NCBI GenBank assembly: GCA_938084745.1
Contig: CALKEZ010000005.1
Location: 62,001 to 126,000, forward strand
Direction of reading: 5' to 3'
Length of the DNA: 64,000 nucleotides
Source of the DNA: an uncultured Gammaproteobacteria bacterium
GTDB taxonomy: Bacteria > Pseudomonadota > Gammaproteobacteria > Eutrophobiales > Eutrophobiaceae
Shown here: positions 45,234 through 53,589 of the stretch, one piece after another
Layout: every line of letters starts with the position of its first letter
Numbering within the stretch: position 1 is the first letter of the stretch
The notes under the pieces: generated by a model
The model's input: only the letters and a program-made list of their open reading frames with translations
Databases searched by the model: none
Told to the model about the DNA's origin: nothing
Made by a program: the position numbers and the translations under genes

Positions 45234-45258
45234 GTTATTGATAATTAATATCAATAAC
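45234..45258. promoter_or_regulatory. 25-bp palindrome in the trhO/DnaJ-like divergent region
   Basis: GTTATTGATA-ATTAA-TATCAATAAC is a perfect 10-bp inverted repeat with a 5-base centre, 80 bp upstream of trhO. A smaller related palindrome, TATCA-T-TGATA, lies at 45279-45289. Likely an operator for one of the divergent genes; the half-site spacing does not fit FNR. Confidence 0.5.
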
Positions 45259-45314
45259 TTACACACCATTTTGACTAATATCATTGATACGCGTGCCTGA
45301 CAGGGATATTATCC

Positions 45315-45377
45315 ATGCAGACTAAACTTCCTCATAAATTGAGTTCTTTTGACACAATCACCGATCAAAACCAATGA
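45315..45377 (+). CDS. Leader ORF coupled to the DnaJ-like gene
   Basis: A 20-codon ORF (MQTKLPHKLSSFDTITDQNQ) with a fair ribosome site (AGGGA, 8 bases upstream). Its TGA overlaps the ATG of the next gene as ATGA, while that gene lacks a ribosome site of its own. This is the layout of translational coupling. The peptide itself matches no family. Confidence 0.4.
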   Translation: MQTKLPHKLSSFDTITDQNQ

Positions 45378-45793
45378 ATTCAAACAAACCAGCCGGCAGA
45401 AACGAGAGAAGGAATTATTACCGTACTTTAAATGTACAGCCCGATGCTACGTTAGATATCATTAAAAATAATTATCGGACTTTATTACAAAAGTTGCGTT
45501 TACACCCCGACCTTGGCGGCAAGGATTGGAATGCTTCGATAATCAATGAAGCCTATAGTATTTTAAGTCATACCGAGAAACGAGCTGCTTATGATAAAAA
45601 CCTCTTGCGCCAATATGGTGTTCGTCAGCTATCTCAGGGGCATCTTGAAAAAACAACAAACATTAATCTAAATGCGCCTGCTAATTCTGTCAATAAAGAC
45701 CTCTATGGCAATCAACGAAATTTTTACCGTCTGTTTAATATTCAACCCGATTCACCCGCCAGTATTATCAAAACAACCTACCGTACGTCGTCA
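45374..45793 (+). pseudogene. Tandem J-domain protein gene, disrupted by an IS
   Basis: The intact part encodes one complete J-domain (RNYYRTLNVQPDATLDIIKNNYRTLLQKLRLHPDLGG, HPD present, to EKRAAYDKNLL) and a linker. A second J-domain then starts (RNFYRLFNIQPDSPASIIKTTYRT) but stops at the IS left end near 45783, before its HPD motif. The ORF nominally runs on to 45817 inside the IS. Beyond the IS right end HEILIEANTPIRQP weakly resembles the third J-domain helix (ASIINEAYSIL), so the gene probably continued there. J-domain proteins stimulate Hsp70; the target of this one is unknown. Confidence 0.75.
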
Positions 45794-45834
45794 AATGATA
45801 TGGCACAAATCATCTAAAAAGTTAAGAGAGACTT
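45783..45834 (+). repeat. IS left inverted repeat
   Basis: About 52 bases, approximately 75% matched to the reverse complement of the right end, with GTCAAA, ATATG, CTAAAAA and AAGAGAGACTT shared. It contains one fewer base than the right copy. Confidence 0.8.
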
Positions 45835-45854
45835 TTATCTATTATAGTTCTGTT

Positions 45855-46853
45855 TTATTGGTTCACACATAATTTTAAATTTTCTTTTCTCCTCTGTTGT
45901 AATGTTTCATGTTTAATCCTGGCGCGACGATCCATAATTTCATGGTAACGACCAAAGTACATATCAGCCGGTGTGATGTTATCCAATGACTCATGGTAGC
46001 GTTCATGGTTGTAGTAATGAACAAACTGTTTAAGTGCATTTTCTAATTCTGATGGGTAGTAATAATGTTCCAGTTTCACGACGTTCTTCATAGAACGATG
46101 ATAACGTTCAATTTTGCCCTGTGTCATCGGATGATACGGTGCACCGCGAGTATGTTTCATCTGATGCTTACCCAAATAATCCTTTAACTCAGAAGATAAA
46201 TAACACGGACCATTATCACTGAGTAAACGAGGACGGTGTTTGACCTTTATTTCATTCACTCCAGTGGTTTCAATGGCAAGATCTAAGGTCTTCTTCACAT
46301 CATCGGCCGCCATGTTGCTGGTCAGCTTCCAAGCGATGATATAGCGGGAGTAGTCATCGAGTATGGTTGATAAATAATACCAACCCCAACCAACGATACG
46401 AAAGTAAGTAAAGTCCGTTTGCCAAAGTTCATTAACACGCTTGGTTGGATTCTGGAAATGGTCACCCGCCTGCATCAGGATATAGGCGGGACTGGTAATC
46501 AGCTCATATTGCTTCAACAACCGATACACACTGGATTCTGAGATAAAGTAATGATGTTTATCGGTAATGTGCCAAGCTAATTCTCGTGGCGATTGTTCTG
46601 GATATTGCAATGCGATTTCCAGACATTGTTCCTTTACGGACTCAGGCAGTTTATTCCAGAAACGACGTGGCGTACGACTTGTCGGTTCAAGACCGTCTGG
46701 TCCATCATCAAGGTATTGTCGATACCATCGATAGAAACTACTGCGACTCACACCTAATTCTGCCAGGGTACGTTTCACAGGCAGTTCTGAGCCTTCGACC
46801 AAGCGAATGACTTCCAACTTCTCTGCCGCTGACAGACTCATTCGTCTTCCCAA
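45855..46853 (-). CDS. IS3-family transposase OrfB (DDE integrase)
   Basis: 332-residue catalytic part of the transposase. An N-terminal helix-turn-helix (KRTLAELGVSRSSFYRWYRQYL) is followed by the integrase core with WQTDFTYF (first Asp), LLSDNGPCYLSSELKDYL (second Asp) and TQGKIERYHRSMKN (Glu). The frame starts with a TTG and overlaps the end of orfA by 16 bp; it stays open upstream through the slippery A7G in orfA, so it is probably made as an OrfAB fusion by -1 frameshift. Confidence 0.95.
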   Translation of the reverse strand: MGRRMSLSAAEKLEVIRLVEGSELPVKRTLAELGVSRSSFYRWYRQYLDDGPDGLEPTSRTPRRFWNKLPESVKEQCLEIALQYPEQSPRELAWHITDKHHYFISESSVYRLLKQYELITSPAYILMQAGDHFQNPTKRVNELWQTDFTYFRIVGWGWYYLSTILDDYSRYIIAWKLTSNMAADDVKKTLDLAIETTGVNEIKVKHRPRLLSDNGPCYLSSELKDYLGKHQMKHTRGAPYHPMTQGKIERYHRSMKNVVKLEHYYYPSELENALKQFVHYYNHERYHESLDNITPADMYFGRYHEIMDRRARIKHETLQQRRKENLKLCVNQ

Positions 46854-47197
46854 GTCGAGTCCAAGCCAAGTACACTTTTTTTAAGCACATCATTCTTTAA
46901 CATGATGTCAGCTAACAGGCGTTTGAGTTGGTCGTTCTCTTGTTTTAGATCGGTGACTTCATTTGATGTGGCTTCCCGTTTAATGTCACCTGCGAGTCGC
47001 TGTTTCCCGGCTTCCAGAAACTCTTTGCTCCAACGGTAATAGACATTTTGATTGATGCCTTCTCTACGGCAGAGTTCGGCAATGCTCTCTTCACCTCGCA
47101 GTCCTTCTAGGACAACTCGGATCTTCTCTTCTGCTGAATATTTCTTGCGTGTGTGACGACGTATCTCTTTAACTCGTTTCTCGGTACTATTGCTCAT
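46838..47197 (-). CDS. IS3-family OrfA
   Basis: 119-residue DNA-binding part of the transposase with a helix-turn-helix (YSAEEKIRVVLEGLRGEESIAELCRREGINQNVYYRWSKEF, in two short stretches) and a leucine-rich coiled coil (DLKQENDQLKRLLADIMLKNDVL). The A7G slippery stretch lies at 46875-46882 near its 3' end. Confidence 0.95.
   Translation of the reverse strand: MSNSTEKRVKEIRRHTRKKYSAEEKIRVVLEGLRGEESIAELCRREGINQNVYYRWSKEFLEAGKQRLAGDIKREATSNEVTDLKQENDQLKRLLADIMLKNDVLKKSVLGLDSTWEDE
46875..46882 (-). other. A7G programmed-frameshift site
   Basis: On the minus strand the sequence CTT-AAAAAAAG lies near the orfA end. A -1 slip here moves ribosomes into the orfB frame, which has no stop between this point and orfB. 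This is the standard IS3-family arrangement. Confidence 0.75.
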
Positions 47198-47234
47198 TGT
47201 AAGACTCCTCAGTTATTGTATTTAACGTAGCAGA

Positions 47235-47286
47235 AGTCTCTCTTAGTTTTTAGCTCAATTCTGTCTCATATGTTTTGACGGGGTAC
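47235..47286 (-). repeat. IS right inverted repeat
   Basis: The partner of the left repeat, reading outward from AAGAGAGACTT to GTAC at 47283-47286. It ends just before ...CCCATGAAAT of the flanking DNA. Confidence 0.8.
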
Positions 47287-47365
47287 ACCCATGAAATATT
47301 AATAGAAGCTAATACTCCAATTAGACAACCGAATTTAATTTTCTCTATCATTTGGTATCGATAGC

Positions 47366-47992
47366 TCATAGAGGCTGAATCAAATCTGCATTATTATTAC
47401 TCGGCTTATTGACAGCAGATGAAATCATGTGCGCACCCATGGCTTCACTTGAGCAGGGCGTTAGTAATTCATAGTCCCCCTCTTTTAACCAGGCATCATA
47501 ATTATTTTTATCGAGGATAACTGGCATGCGGTGGTGTATGGTTTTCATTAACTCGTTCGCTGCCGTGGTGATGATAGTAAATGTTTCTACCTCCGCTTTC
47601 TTCTCCCATAAACCTGCAATACCAAAATAAGCATCATTTAACGAATAAATTGCATACGGTTGTTTATGACCTTTATTACCTTGCCATTCATAAAAACCGG
47701 AGACCGGAATGATGCAGCGTTGTGTCTTGAAGGCACTACGAAAATAGGGCTTTTCTCTGATAGTTTCTGCTTTTGCATTGATTGGTTTGATTTTAATATC
47801 GGGCTTCGCCCATGCGGGTACAAATCCCCAGTTCAGACTTGCAAACTCTTTAACATCAGATTGTAGTCGAACAACAGTACAGTTGGAGGAAGGGGCTATA
47901 TTGTAGCTGGTTTCAGTTTCAACAGGATTATCAGCACCAAATTGACTGGTTAACTGTTTCTTATCGCTTTTTATATAGAACCGACCGCACAT
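47366..47992 (-). CDS. SRAP/HMCES-family abasic-site protein (YedK-like)
   Basis: 208-residue protein that covalently caps abasic sites in single-stranded DNA. MCGRF begins the protein, so Cys2 becomes the catalytic N-terminal cysteine after Met removal; this fixes the start at 47992. Other SRAP residues: INAKAET (Asn), IPVSGFYEW (Glu) and IHHRMPVIL (His). It is divergent from the DUF2237 gene by 45 bp. Confidence 0.95.
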   Translation of the reverse strand: MCGRFYIKSDKKQLTSQFGADNPVETETSYNIAPSSNCTVVRLQSDVKEFASLNWGFVPAWAKPDIKIKPINAKAETIREKPYFRSAFKTQRCIIPVSGFYEWQGNKGHKQPYAIYSLNDAYFGIAGLWEKKAEVETFTIITTAANELMKTIHHRMPVILDKNNYDAWLKEGDYELLTPCSSEAMGAHMISSAVNKPSNNNADLIQPL

Positions 47993-48037
47993 AATAAGTA
48001 GTATAATGGAATCATAAAACAAACCCTAAAAGTGCTT

Positions 48038-48403
48038 ATGATTAAAAATGTATTAGGAACTGAACTCGAGCCTTGCTGCGATGAGCTGGAAACCGGCTTT
48101 TTTCGTAATGGGAAATGTGAGTCTTGTGATGCCGATTACGGCATGCATACTGTCTGCGCGGAGATGACTGATGAGTTTCTGGAATTCTCCAAAAAAAGCG
48201 GTAATAACCTATCAACACCACGAGAAGAGTTTGATTTTCCCGGACTGAAGTCGGGTGACCGCTGGTGTATCTGTTTGCCACGCTGGATAGAAGCTCTGGA
48301 AGCAGGTATAGCACCCAGGATTCTTCTACGATCCACGGATGAATCTGTCCTTGAACACGTGCCACTTGAAGTATTGGAAAAATATGCGATCACCGATGAC
48401 TAG
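48038..48403 (+). CDS. DUF2237-family protein
   Basis: 121-residue cytosolic protein of the DUF2237 family, recognised by NVLGTELEPC, TGFFRNGKC, HTVCAEMTDEFLEFSKKSGNNLSTP and FPGLKSGDRWCICLPRW. Seven conserved cysteines suggest metal or redox function; no activity is established for the family. ATG 48038 is preferred to the GTG at 48032. Followed after 25 bp by a potassium-channel gene. Confidence 0.93.
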   Translation: MIKNVLGTELEPCCDELETGFFRNGKCESCDADYGMHTVCAEMTDEFLEFSKKSGNNLSTPREEFDFPGLKSGDRWCICLPRWIEALEAGIAPRILLRSTDESVLEHVPLEVLEKYAITDD

Positions 48404-48428
48404 CAATCGTTCATAAACCGAATTATCT

Positions 48429-48851
48429 ATGTTTCAAATCGGTCTCATTACAATAGTTGCTGTGGCTTTAGCCATTGGCACTCATTATTCCGCACTACTA
48501 ACAATAACAAAATTGCTTAGCCATTTCCGTGGGACTCATCCTGCGAGTATTGTGCTTGCCTTGTTTCTTTCTGTAGTGGCACATCTTTCAGAAATTCTAA
48601 TCTTCGCCATTGCCTGGCAGGTCATGTACAACATGGAACTCATCACTTTTTCAGTTGAGTCACCCAGTTTTATCGATATCGTCTATTTCTCAGGTACTAC
48701 TTATACCACCGTCGGTTATGGCGATATTGTCTTGACTGGCGATGGTCGACTGATGTCCGTGGTTGAAGGTGTCATGGGACTGGTACTCATCGCCTGGACG
48801 GCATCGTTCACCTACTACGAAATGAATCGTAAATGGATCAAGAATACCTAG
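48429..48851 (+). CDS. Two-TM potassium channel-like protein
   Basis: 140-residue inner-membrane protein of the ion_trans_2 type. Transmembrane helices surround the pore loop, whose selectivity filter TTVGYGD is intact. An extra N-terminal hydrophobic helix (LITIVAVALAIGTHYSALLTI) makes three in total. There is no regulatory RCK domain. Its last 14 bases overlap the 3' end of the convergent symporter gene. Confidence 0.9.
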   Translation: MFQIGLITIVAVALAIGTHYSALLTITKLLSHFRGTHPASIVLALFLSVVAHLSEILIFAIAWQVMYNMELITFSVESPSFIDIVYFSGTTYTTVGYGDIVLTGDGRLMSVVEGVMGLVLIAWTASFTYYEMNRKWIKNT

Positions 48852-50331
48852 CGTTGTTGTATGTCATCCAGACACTGCCGCATACTGCCATCAGCAAATT
48901 AAATAACAAACCGATAAGACCGGGATGGAATCCATAAACTTTGCCGTTCTCAACAAAATCAAATCCCGCATAGGCCAGACCGAGCGATACAATCAAACCA
49001 ATAACGATCCCGATAAATGTAGGCATGGCCTGCATACCTCGCCAATGTATGCTCAACATAAATGCCGGTACCAGCTGGATCAAAATATCAAACTTTCTAT
49101 CCAGTAACTTTATCAACGATGCCTTATCGTTGAGGTAGATCGCCAACCAAACTAAAAACAGAATTAAACACCAGGAAAAGAGTTTTCCCAGAAAAGTTAA
49201 GCGTGCTTCGCTCGCATGCGCATTAACAAAGCGCCCATAGATATCTTTACTTAACATCGAGGAAATCGATAGCAAGGCCGAATCTGCCGTCGACATCATC
49301 GCTGCCAGTATTGCCGCATAAAGAATAACGACTAACCAGTAACCGAGAATCGAATTCTGTTGGATGATGGAGAGTATAATTCCGAGCACTTGATCTGATT
49401 CATTGCCCTGCAGACCAGGAATATAGGCGATGGCATAGATGCCGGTGATGACGGCAATCAAGGATGTAAACAGGGGCGCAAATGCCATCAGGGCCAGTCC
49501 TTGTCGTAATACCTTCTCGCTACGTGCAGCATAGATACGTTGTATGACTTGTGGGTATAGAGTTGAACCTAATCCAATGATAATAATATAACTCAGCCAC
49601 TCGCGAAGACGATTGGCATCAGGCACCGCAACCTTTGTCGCATCGGGTGATTGTAGAATGATGTTGGTTGCCAGTGACAATGGCCCGAAATGTTTATACA
49701 ACATAAACAACAACAGACTAAATCCAACCATTAACACCAGACCCTGTATAACATCAGTCCAGGCAACAGCACGAATGCCGCCCAGGGTGCCATAAACCAC
49801 CATGATCAAGGTTAACAGTATCACGCCTTGTTGATAGGCCATGTCCGGATCGGCTGTAGACAAGCCTTGCATAGCACGCCCCATCGCCATTAGCTGCGCC
49901 AGCAGGTAGTTACTCAATACAATAACCAGAATGAATGTTGCCAACACGTTAAGCCAGTTTGAATTAAACCGGTGCTGGAGATAGTCCGTGGGGGTGATGA
50001 AGTTATATTGCTTGGCACGCGCATAAAGCCGCGGCGCATAAATCAATAGACACGCCACTATCGCTGTCATGAAATGAATACACATGATCCAGGCATAACC
50101 CATTCTGTAGGCCTTGCCGGAATAACCAAATAAAGTATTACCACTGTATTGGGTTGCGTATAAGGTAAGAAAAATAACGACCAGCCCGAATCCATTTCCG
50201 GCAAGATAAAAATCTTTCAGTGTATTTTCTTTTCTGGCACGGTAACCAAGTAACCCAACCAGTATTAATGACCCTAAATAGATACTGATAAATATCCAGG
50301 CGCCCTGATCAAACACCTGACTAGTCTTCAT
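48838..50331 (-). CDS. Sodium:solute symporter (SSS family)
   Basis: Inner-membrane Na+-coupled transporter with about 13 helices, 497 residues. Features: FYLAGNGFGLVVIFLTLYATQYSGNTLFGYSGKAY, GGIRAVAWTDVIQG and STADSALLSISSMLSKDIY, the last being the conserved Na+-site region. ATG 50331 was chosen; the longer open frame would overlap the upstream small gene heavily. It overlaps that gene by 11 bp, so they are co-translated. Substrate unknown. Confidence 0.92.
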   Translation of the reverse strand: MKTSQVFDQGAWIFISIYLGSLILVGLLGYRARKENTLKDFYLAGNGFGLVVIFLTLYATQYSGNTLFGYSGKAYRMGYAWIMCIHFMTAIVACLLIYAPRLYARAKQYNFITPTDYLQHRFNSNWLNVLATFILVIVLSNYLLAQLMAMGRAMQGLSTADPDMAYQQGVILLTLIMVVYGTLGGIRAVAWTDVIQGLVLMVGFSLLLFMLYKHFGPLSLATNIILQSPDATKVAVPDANRLREWLSYIIIIGLGSTLYPQVIQRIYAARSEKVLRQGLALMAFAPLFTSLIAVITGIYAIAYIPGLQGNESDQVLGIILSIIQQNSILGYWLVVILYAAILAAMMSTADSALLSISSMLSKDIYGRFVNAHASEARLTFLGKLFSWCLILFLVWLAIYLNDKASLIKLLDRKFDILIQLVPAFMLSIHWRGMQAMPTFIGIVIGLIVSLGLAYAGFDFVENGKVYGFHPGLIGLLFNLLMAVCGSVWMTYNNARYS

Positions 50332-50533
50332 CTGAACCAGTATCTGTATTCCAGGGATAACACAACAAGATATAAGCGGTAAAAATAGAGGCGCAAACTG
50401 AAACCCCAATAGCAACAATAAACCACGCGGGCAATCCCATGATTAAAAATGTAGTGCCCTCTTCCCAATACCAGGGAATCCCGATAAAAAGAAAAAATAA
50501 ATAGGTCGCCGTTATCCAGACATGCCGTTTCAT
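50321..50533 (-). CDS. Small membrane partner of the symporter (DUF3311-like)
   Basis: About 70 residues with two hydrophobic helices (WITATYLFFLFIGIPWYW and GLPAWFIVAIGVSVCASIFTAYIL) and an acidic tail. It directly precedes and overlaps the symporter gene, as the small DUF3311-like subunits of other SSS transporters do. ATG 50533 or the ATG at 50539 could be the start. Confidence 0.75.
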   Translation of the reverse strand: MKRHVWITATYLFFLFIGIPWYWEEGTTFLIMGLPAWFIVAIGVSVCASIFTAYILLCYPWNTDTGSDED

Positions 50534-50548
50534 AGCCACTTGAACGGC

Positions 50549-51421
50549 TTACTTAAGACTTTCTTTCAAATTGAGATAGTCGGATAAACCGAGAATATCT
50601 TTGACTTCATCAAAACCAACCATTTTTTCTTCAAGGCTTTTAGTATGGCCATCGCGTTTAAAAACTTCTGCCATCTCGCGCATGCAATGTGCTGTCATTA
50701 ATACAGAATCAATGGGTGCAACAACAATCTTGAATCCCATTTCTTCAAGCTCGGCAGAACTTAAAATCGGGGTCTTGCCTAAAGCAAGCATATTGACAAA
50801 CTTGGGATACTCAACACGTTTACATATTTGTTCCAGCTCATCGACCGATAAGGGTGCTTCAATAAAAGCGATATCAGCACCAGCATCACAATAACGATTG
50901 ATTCTATCAATCGCTTCGTCAAGCCCATCCGTTTCTCTGGAATCGGTCCGCGCAATAAAGATGAAATCCGGATCCTGGCGTGCTTTAACTGCTGCTTTAA
51001 ATTTCATCACCATGTCATCGGCCGGAATCACTTCCTTCCCACCAAAGTGACCACAGCGTTTTGGAAAGACCTGATCTTCGAGAATAATGCCCGCCGCACC
51101 CGCGCCTTCAAACTCGTTCACACAACGCATCACATTGTGCAAATCGCCATGTCCAGTATCTGCATCAGCAACCACCGGAATAGAAAGCCGATGCGTCATA
51201 CGCCGCGTTGCATCAACCATTTCTGACATACCCAGGAAATTTAAATCGGGCAAACCATACAAACTGGCACTGGTACCGAATCCGCCAATAAAGACAGAAT
51301 CAAAACCACATTGCTCTACCATGACAGCCGTTAAGACATCATGAGCACCTAGCGTACTGATGATGCCCGGTCTTGCCATCAATTCACGAATCTGCGCTGC
51401 CGGACTTTGTTTTGCTGTCAT
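50549..51421 (-). CDS. Isocitrate lyase/PEP mutase-family enzyme
   Basis: 290-residue TIM-barrel enzyme of the ICL/PEPM superfamily (carboxyphosphonoenolpyruvate mutase, oxaloacetate decarboxylase or 2-methylisocitrate lyase types). Active site KRCGH is the family loop; VADADTGHGD supplies the metal-binding Asp pair and ILEDQVFPKRCGH the catalytic loop. ARTDSRETDGLDEAIDR is also typical. The exact reaction is not decided by sequence; the KRCGH motif fits both lyases and decarboxylases. It lies upstream of the symporter pair with a 15-bp gap, so the transporter may import a substrate for it. Confidence 0.9.
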   Translation of the reverse strand: MTAKQSPAAQIRELMARPGIISTLGAHDVLTAVMVEQCGFDSVFIGGFGTSASLYGLPDLNFLGMSEMVDATRRMTHRLSIPVVADADTGHGDLHNVMRCVNEFEGAGAAGIILEDQVFPKRCGHFGGKEVIPADDMVMKFKAAVKARQDPDFIFIARTDSRETDGLDEAIDRINRYCDAGADIAFIEAPLSVDELEQICKRVEYPKFVNMLALGKTPILSSAELEEMGFKIVVAPIDSVLMTAHCMREMAEVFKRDGHTKSLEEKMVGFDEVKDILGLSDYLNLKESLK

Positions 51422-51544
51422 TGATCTGCTCTCCCAATAAATTTAATGTAGGATTCGTCTTATAGCTTCTCAGACTTAAATTGTACTACAGCGACACTCA
51501 GGATTAAGTATCATTATGCTTGATTATATTTTGGAGATTTAAAG

Positions 51545-51865
51545 ATGACAGAAACAACTAATGGCAGTGTATTAATGGGTATGATCTGGATGTTTATCAT
51601 CTCCCTCCTTCTATTCTGGCTGCCCGGACTGGGCTCTTTAATCGCAGGCATCGTCGGCGGTAAACAGGCAGGCGGTGTATTGGCCGGATTAATGGCTGCC
51701 TTATTACCGGGCATTCTGGTCGCCATAGGTTTGTTCTTTGCTGGCACTATGCTAACAACATTGCCTATCGTAGGGGCATTGCTTGCTGGCGGTGGATTGT
51801 TGCTTTATGTGCTTTATATTCCACCCTTGATTATTGGTGCATTGATAGGCGGTTTACTTGCATGA
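51545..51865 (+). CDS. Small Gly/Ala-rich membrane protein
   Basis: 106-residue hypothetical with three hydrophobic helices (MIWMFIISLLLFWLPGL, GVLAGLMAALLPGILVAIGL, LLLYVLYIPPLIIGALIGG). The internal repeats of small residues suit tight helix packing. GGAG precedes the ATG by 9 bases. It is followed by the FNR-type box of pap; no known family recognised. Confidence 0.7.
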   Translation: MTETTNGSVLMGMIWMFIISLLLFWLPGLGSLIAGIVGGKQAGGVLAGLMAALLPGILVAIGLFFAGTMLTTLPIVGALLAGGGLLLYVLYIPPLIIGALIGGLLA

Positions 51866-51872
51866 CCCCGAT

Positions 51873-51920
51873 TTGATTTAAATCAATACGCAAAAACAAA
51901 TTCTGCCTAAAATTTACATA
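51873..51920 (+). promoter_or_regulatory. Perfect FNR-type box with class II geometry before pap
   Basis: TTGATTTAAATCAA at 51873-51886 is a full match to TTGAT-N4-ATCAA. TAAAAT (51908-51913) serves as -10; the predicted start near 51920 puts the box centre at about -41, ideal for class II activation. The ATG of pap follows 29 bases later with AAGGAG 7 bases before it. Confidence 0.75.
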
Positions 51921-51948
51921 TTATTGGATATCAATTAAGGAGAATATC

Positions 51949-53424
51949 ATGTTCGAACTGGCCGAATTGGGACATAAACTCTCTAAGGCAAAATATAAAA
52001 AACGTATACCAACGCTTCGAACCCAATTACTCGAAGTTCAAAATAGGCTAACCGAGGTAAACTTTCCCGTTTTAATCCTCATTTCAGGCGTTGATGGCGG
52101 TGGTAAAGGCGAGATCATTAATTTGCTCAATGAATGGATGGATCCAAGAGGCATTCAGACACATGCCTTCGATGTTCCCAGCGAAGATGAATTAAAACGA
52201 CCACCACACTGGCGTTACTGGATGGCGCTCCCCGGCAATGGTGAGATCGGTATATTTATCGGCTCCTGGTATAGCGACCCCATTGCCAAATGTATTAGCG
52301 GGAAAATTGACTATGCCGATTTAGATGCAAGTCTGGCGCACGTTAAAAATATCGAACGTGAACTGGCCGATGATGGAAGCCTCATCATCAAATGCTGGAT
52401 ACATATGAGCAAAGAAAGACAAAAAGAAAAGTTAAAAGCCTATCAAAAAGATCCCGATACAAGCTGGCGAGTTACAAAAAAAGATCTCAAACATCTGAAA
52501 CTCTACGATAAATTTGCCAGTATTGCTGAACGTGTTATCAGGGAAACAAGCACGGGGCATTGTCCCTGGTTAATCGTTGATGGTACAGATATCAAGCACA
52601 GCAGTATCACTGTGGCTGAACATATACTTGATCGCATCAATACACACATCGATCTGAGCAATCAGAAAACACCGCCCCCAAAAGAAAATGTAGACATCAT
52701 TGAAAAAGATATCAGTTTATTAAAATCCTTAAATCTGGATAAAAACCTGACCAAGGCGCAATACAACAAACAATTAGAAAAATATCAGGGCAAACTAAAC
52801 CGGCTTGCTCGCGAAGCCCGACTCAAAAATGTATCGTCCACACTGGTCTTCGAAGGCTGGGATGCCGGAGGTAAAGGCGGTGCCATCCGACGTATCACAC
52901 ATGCACTCGATGCAAGACAGTATCGGGTTATTCCTATCGCTGCACCGACCGATGAAGAAAAAGCGCACCATTACCTATGGCGTTTCTGGCGGCATGTTCC
53001 TAAAGCAGGACAAATAACCATCTATGATAGAAGCTGGTATGGCCGGGTACTGGTAGAACGCGTTGAAGGTTATGCCGCAGAGGAGGAGTGGTTCAGAGCC
53101 TATAAAGAAATCAATGATTTTGAAGAAGAGCTCACCGAAGCAGGGGTACTTATTAACAAGTTCTGGTTACATATCAGTAAGGAAGAGCAAGAAAGACGTT
53201 TTAAAGAACGCGAACAGATCAGCTATAAAAAATACAAAATTACCGAAGAAGATTATCGTAATCGGAAAATGTGGGGCCAATATGAAGCCGCCGTTGACGA
53301 TATGGTGACCCGGACGAGTACAGAATACGCCCCATGGCATCTGATAGAAGCGAATGACAAACGTTACGCCAGGATAAAAATCTTACAAACATATTGTGAG
53401 ACATTGGAAAAACAGCTCGGATAA
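51949..53424 (+). CDS. pap: Polyphosphate:AMP phosphotransferase (PPK2 class II)
   Basis: Cytosolic enzyme that phosphorylates AMP to ADP using polyphosphate. The 491-residue protein has two PPK2 domains, as in Acinetobacter Pap: first ISGVDGGGKGEIINLLNEW (about 35-240) and second FEGWDAGGKGGAIRRITHAL (about 300-490), each with the Walker-A-like GGGKG/AGGKG. The second domain has YDRSWYGRVLVERVEG, matching the active lid region. The last helix carries ARIKILQTYCETLEK. The promoter holds a perfect FNR-type box, so nucleotide recycling from polyphosphate may be turned on by oxygen shortage. Two terminator hairpins follow. Confidence 0.96.
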   Translation: MFELAELGHKLSKAKYKKRIPTLRTQLLEVQNRLTEVNFPVLILISGVDGGGKGEIINLLNEWMDPRGIQTHAFDVPSEDELKRPPHWRYWMALPGNGEIGIFIGSWYSDPIAKCISGKIDYADLDASLAHVKNIERELADDGSLIIKCWIHMSKERQKEKLKAYQKDPDTSWRVTKKDLKHLKLYDKFASIAERVIRETSTGHCPWLIVDGTDIKHSSITVAEHILDRINTHIDLSNQKTPPPKENVDIIEKDISLLKSLNLDKNLTKAQYNKQLEKYQGKLNRLAREARLKNVSSTLVFEGWDAGGKGGAIRRITHALDARQYRVIPIAAPTDEEKAHHYLWRFWRHVPKAGQITIYDRSWYGRVLVERVEGYAAEEEWFRAYKEINDFEEELTEAGVLINKFWLHISKEEQERRFKEREQISYKKYKITEEDYRNRKMWGQYEAAVDDMVTRTSTEYAPWHLIEANDKRYARIKILQTYCETLEKQLG

Positions 53425-53476
53425 GTTTTTTGAGGGCTGTTTTCTGTTAAAAACACGATATATAGTGTTTTTTTTT
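53408..53476 (+). terminator. Terminator pair after pap
   Basis: AAAACAGC (53408-53415) pairs with GCTGTTTT (53436-53443), overlapping the pap stop. A second stem, AAAAACAC (53449-53456) with GTGTTTTT (53465-53472), ends in a run of nine T. The second is a strong intrinsic terminator. Confidence 0.8.
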
Positions 53477-53589
53477 ATGTTTTACACTAAAATTTGCGAA
53501 ATTCAACGAATTTAACATTCTTTCGAAATACCATAATTGCAACAAATACTTCCGAAAATTATCTGGCGTAATGATGGGGAAATGAATTA

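Larger units (their letters stand above)
45783..47286 (-). mobile_element. IS3-family insertion sequence
   Basis: A complete element of about 1504 bp, bounded by imperfect inverted repeats of roughly 52 bp that both begin GTAC and end AAGAGAGACTT on the inner side. It carries orfA and orfB on the minus strand with an A7G slippery stretch between. It interrupts a J-domain gene. A target-site duplication could not be identified with certainty because the outer ends differ. Both transposase frames are intact, so it may still be active. Confidence 0.9.

Noticed and set aside
45234-45258. FNR box in the trhO/J-domain gap
   Set aside because: TTGAT and ATCAA half-sites are present but separated by 7 bases, not 4, so it does not fit FNR; kept only as an unknown palindrome.
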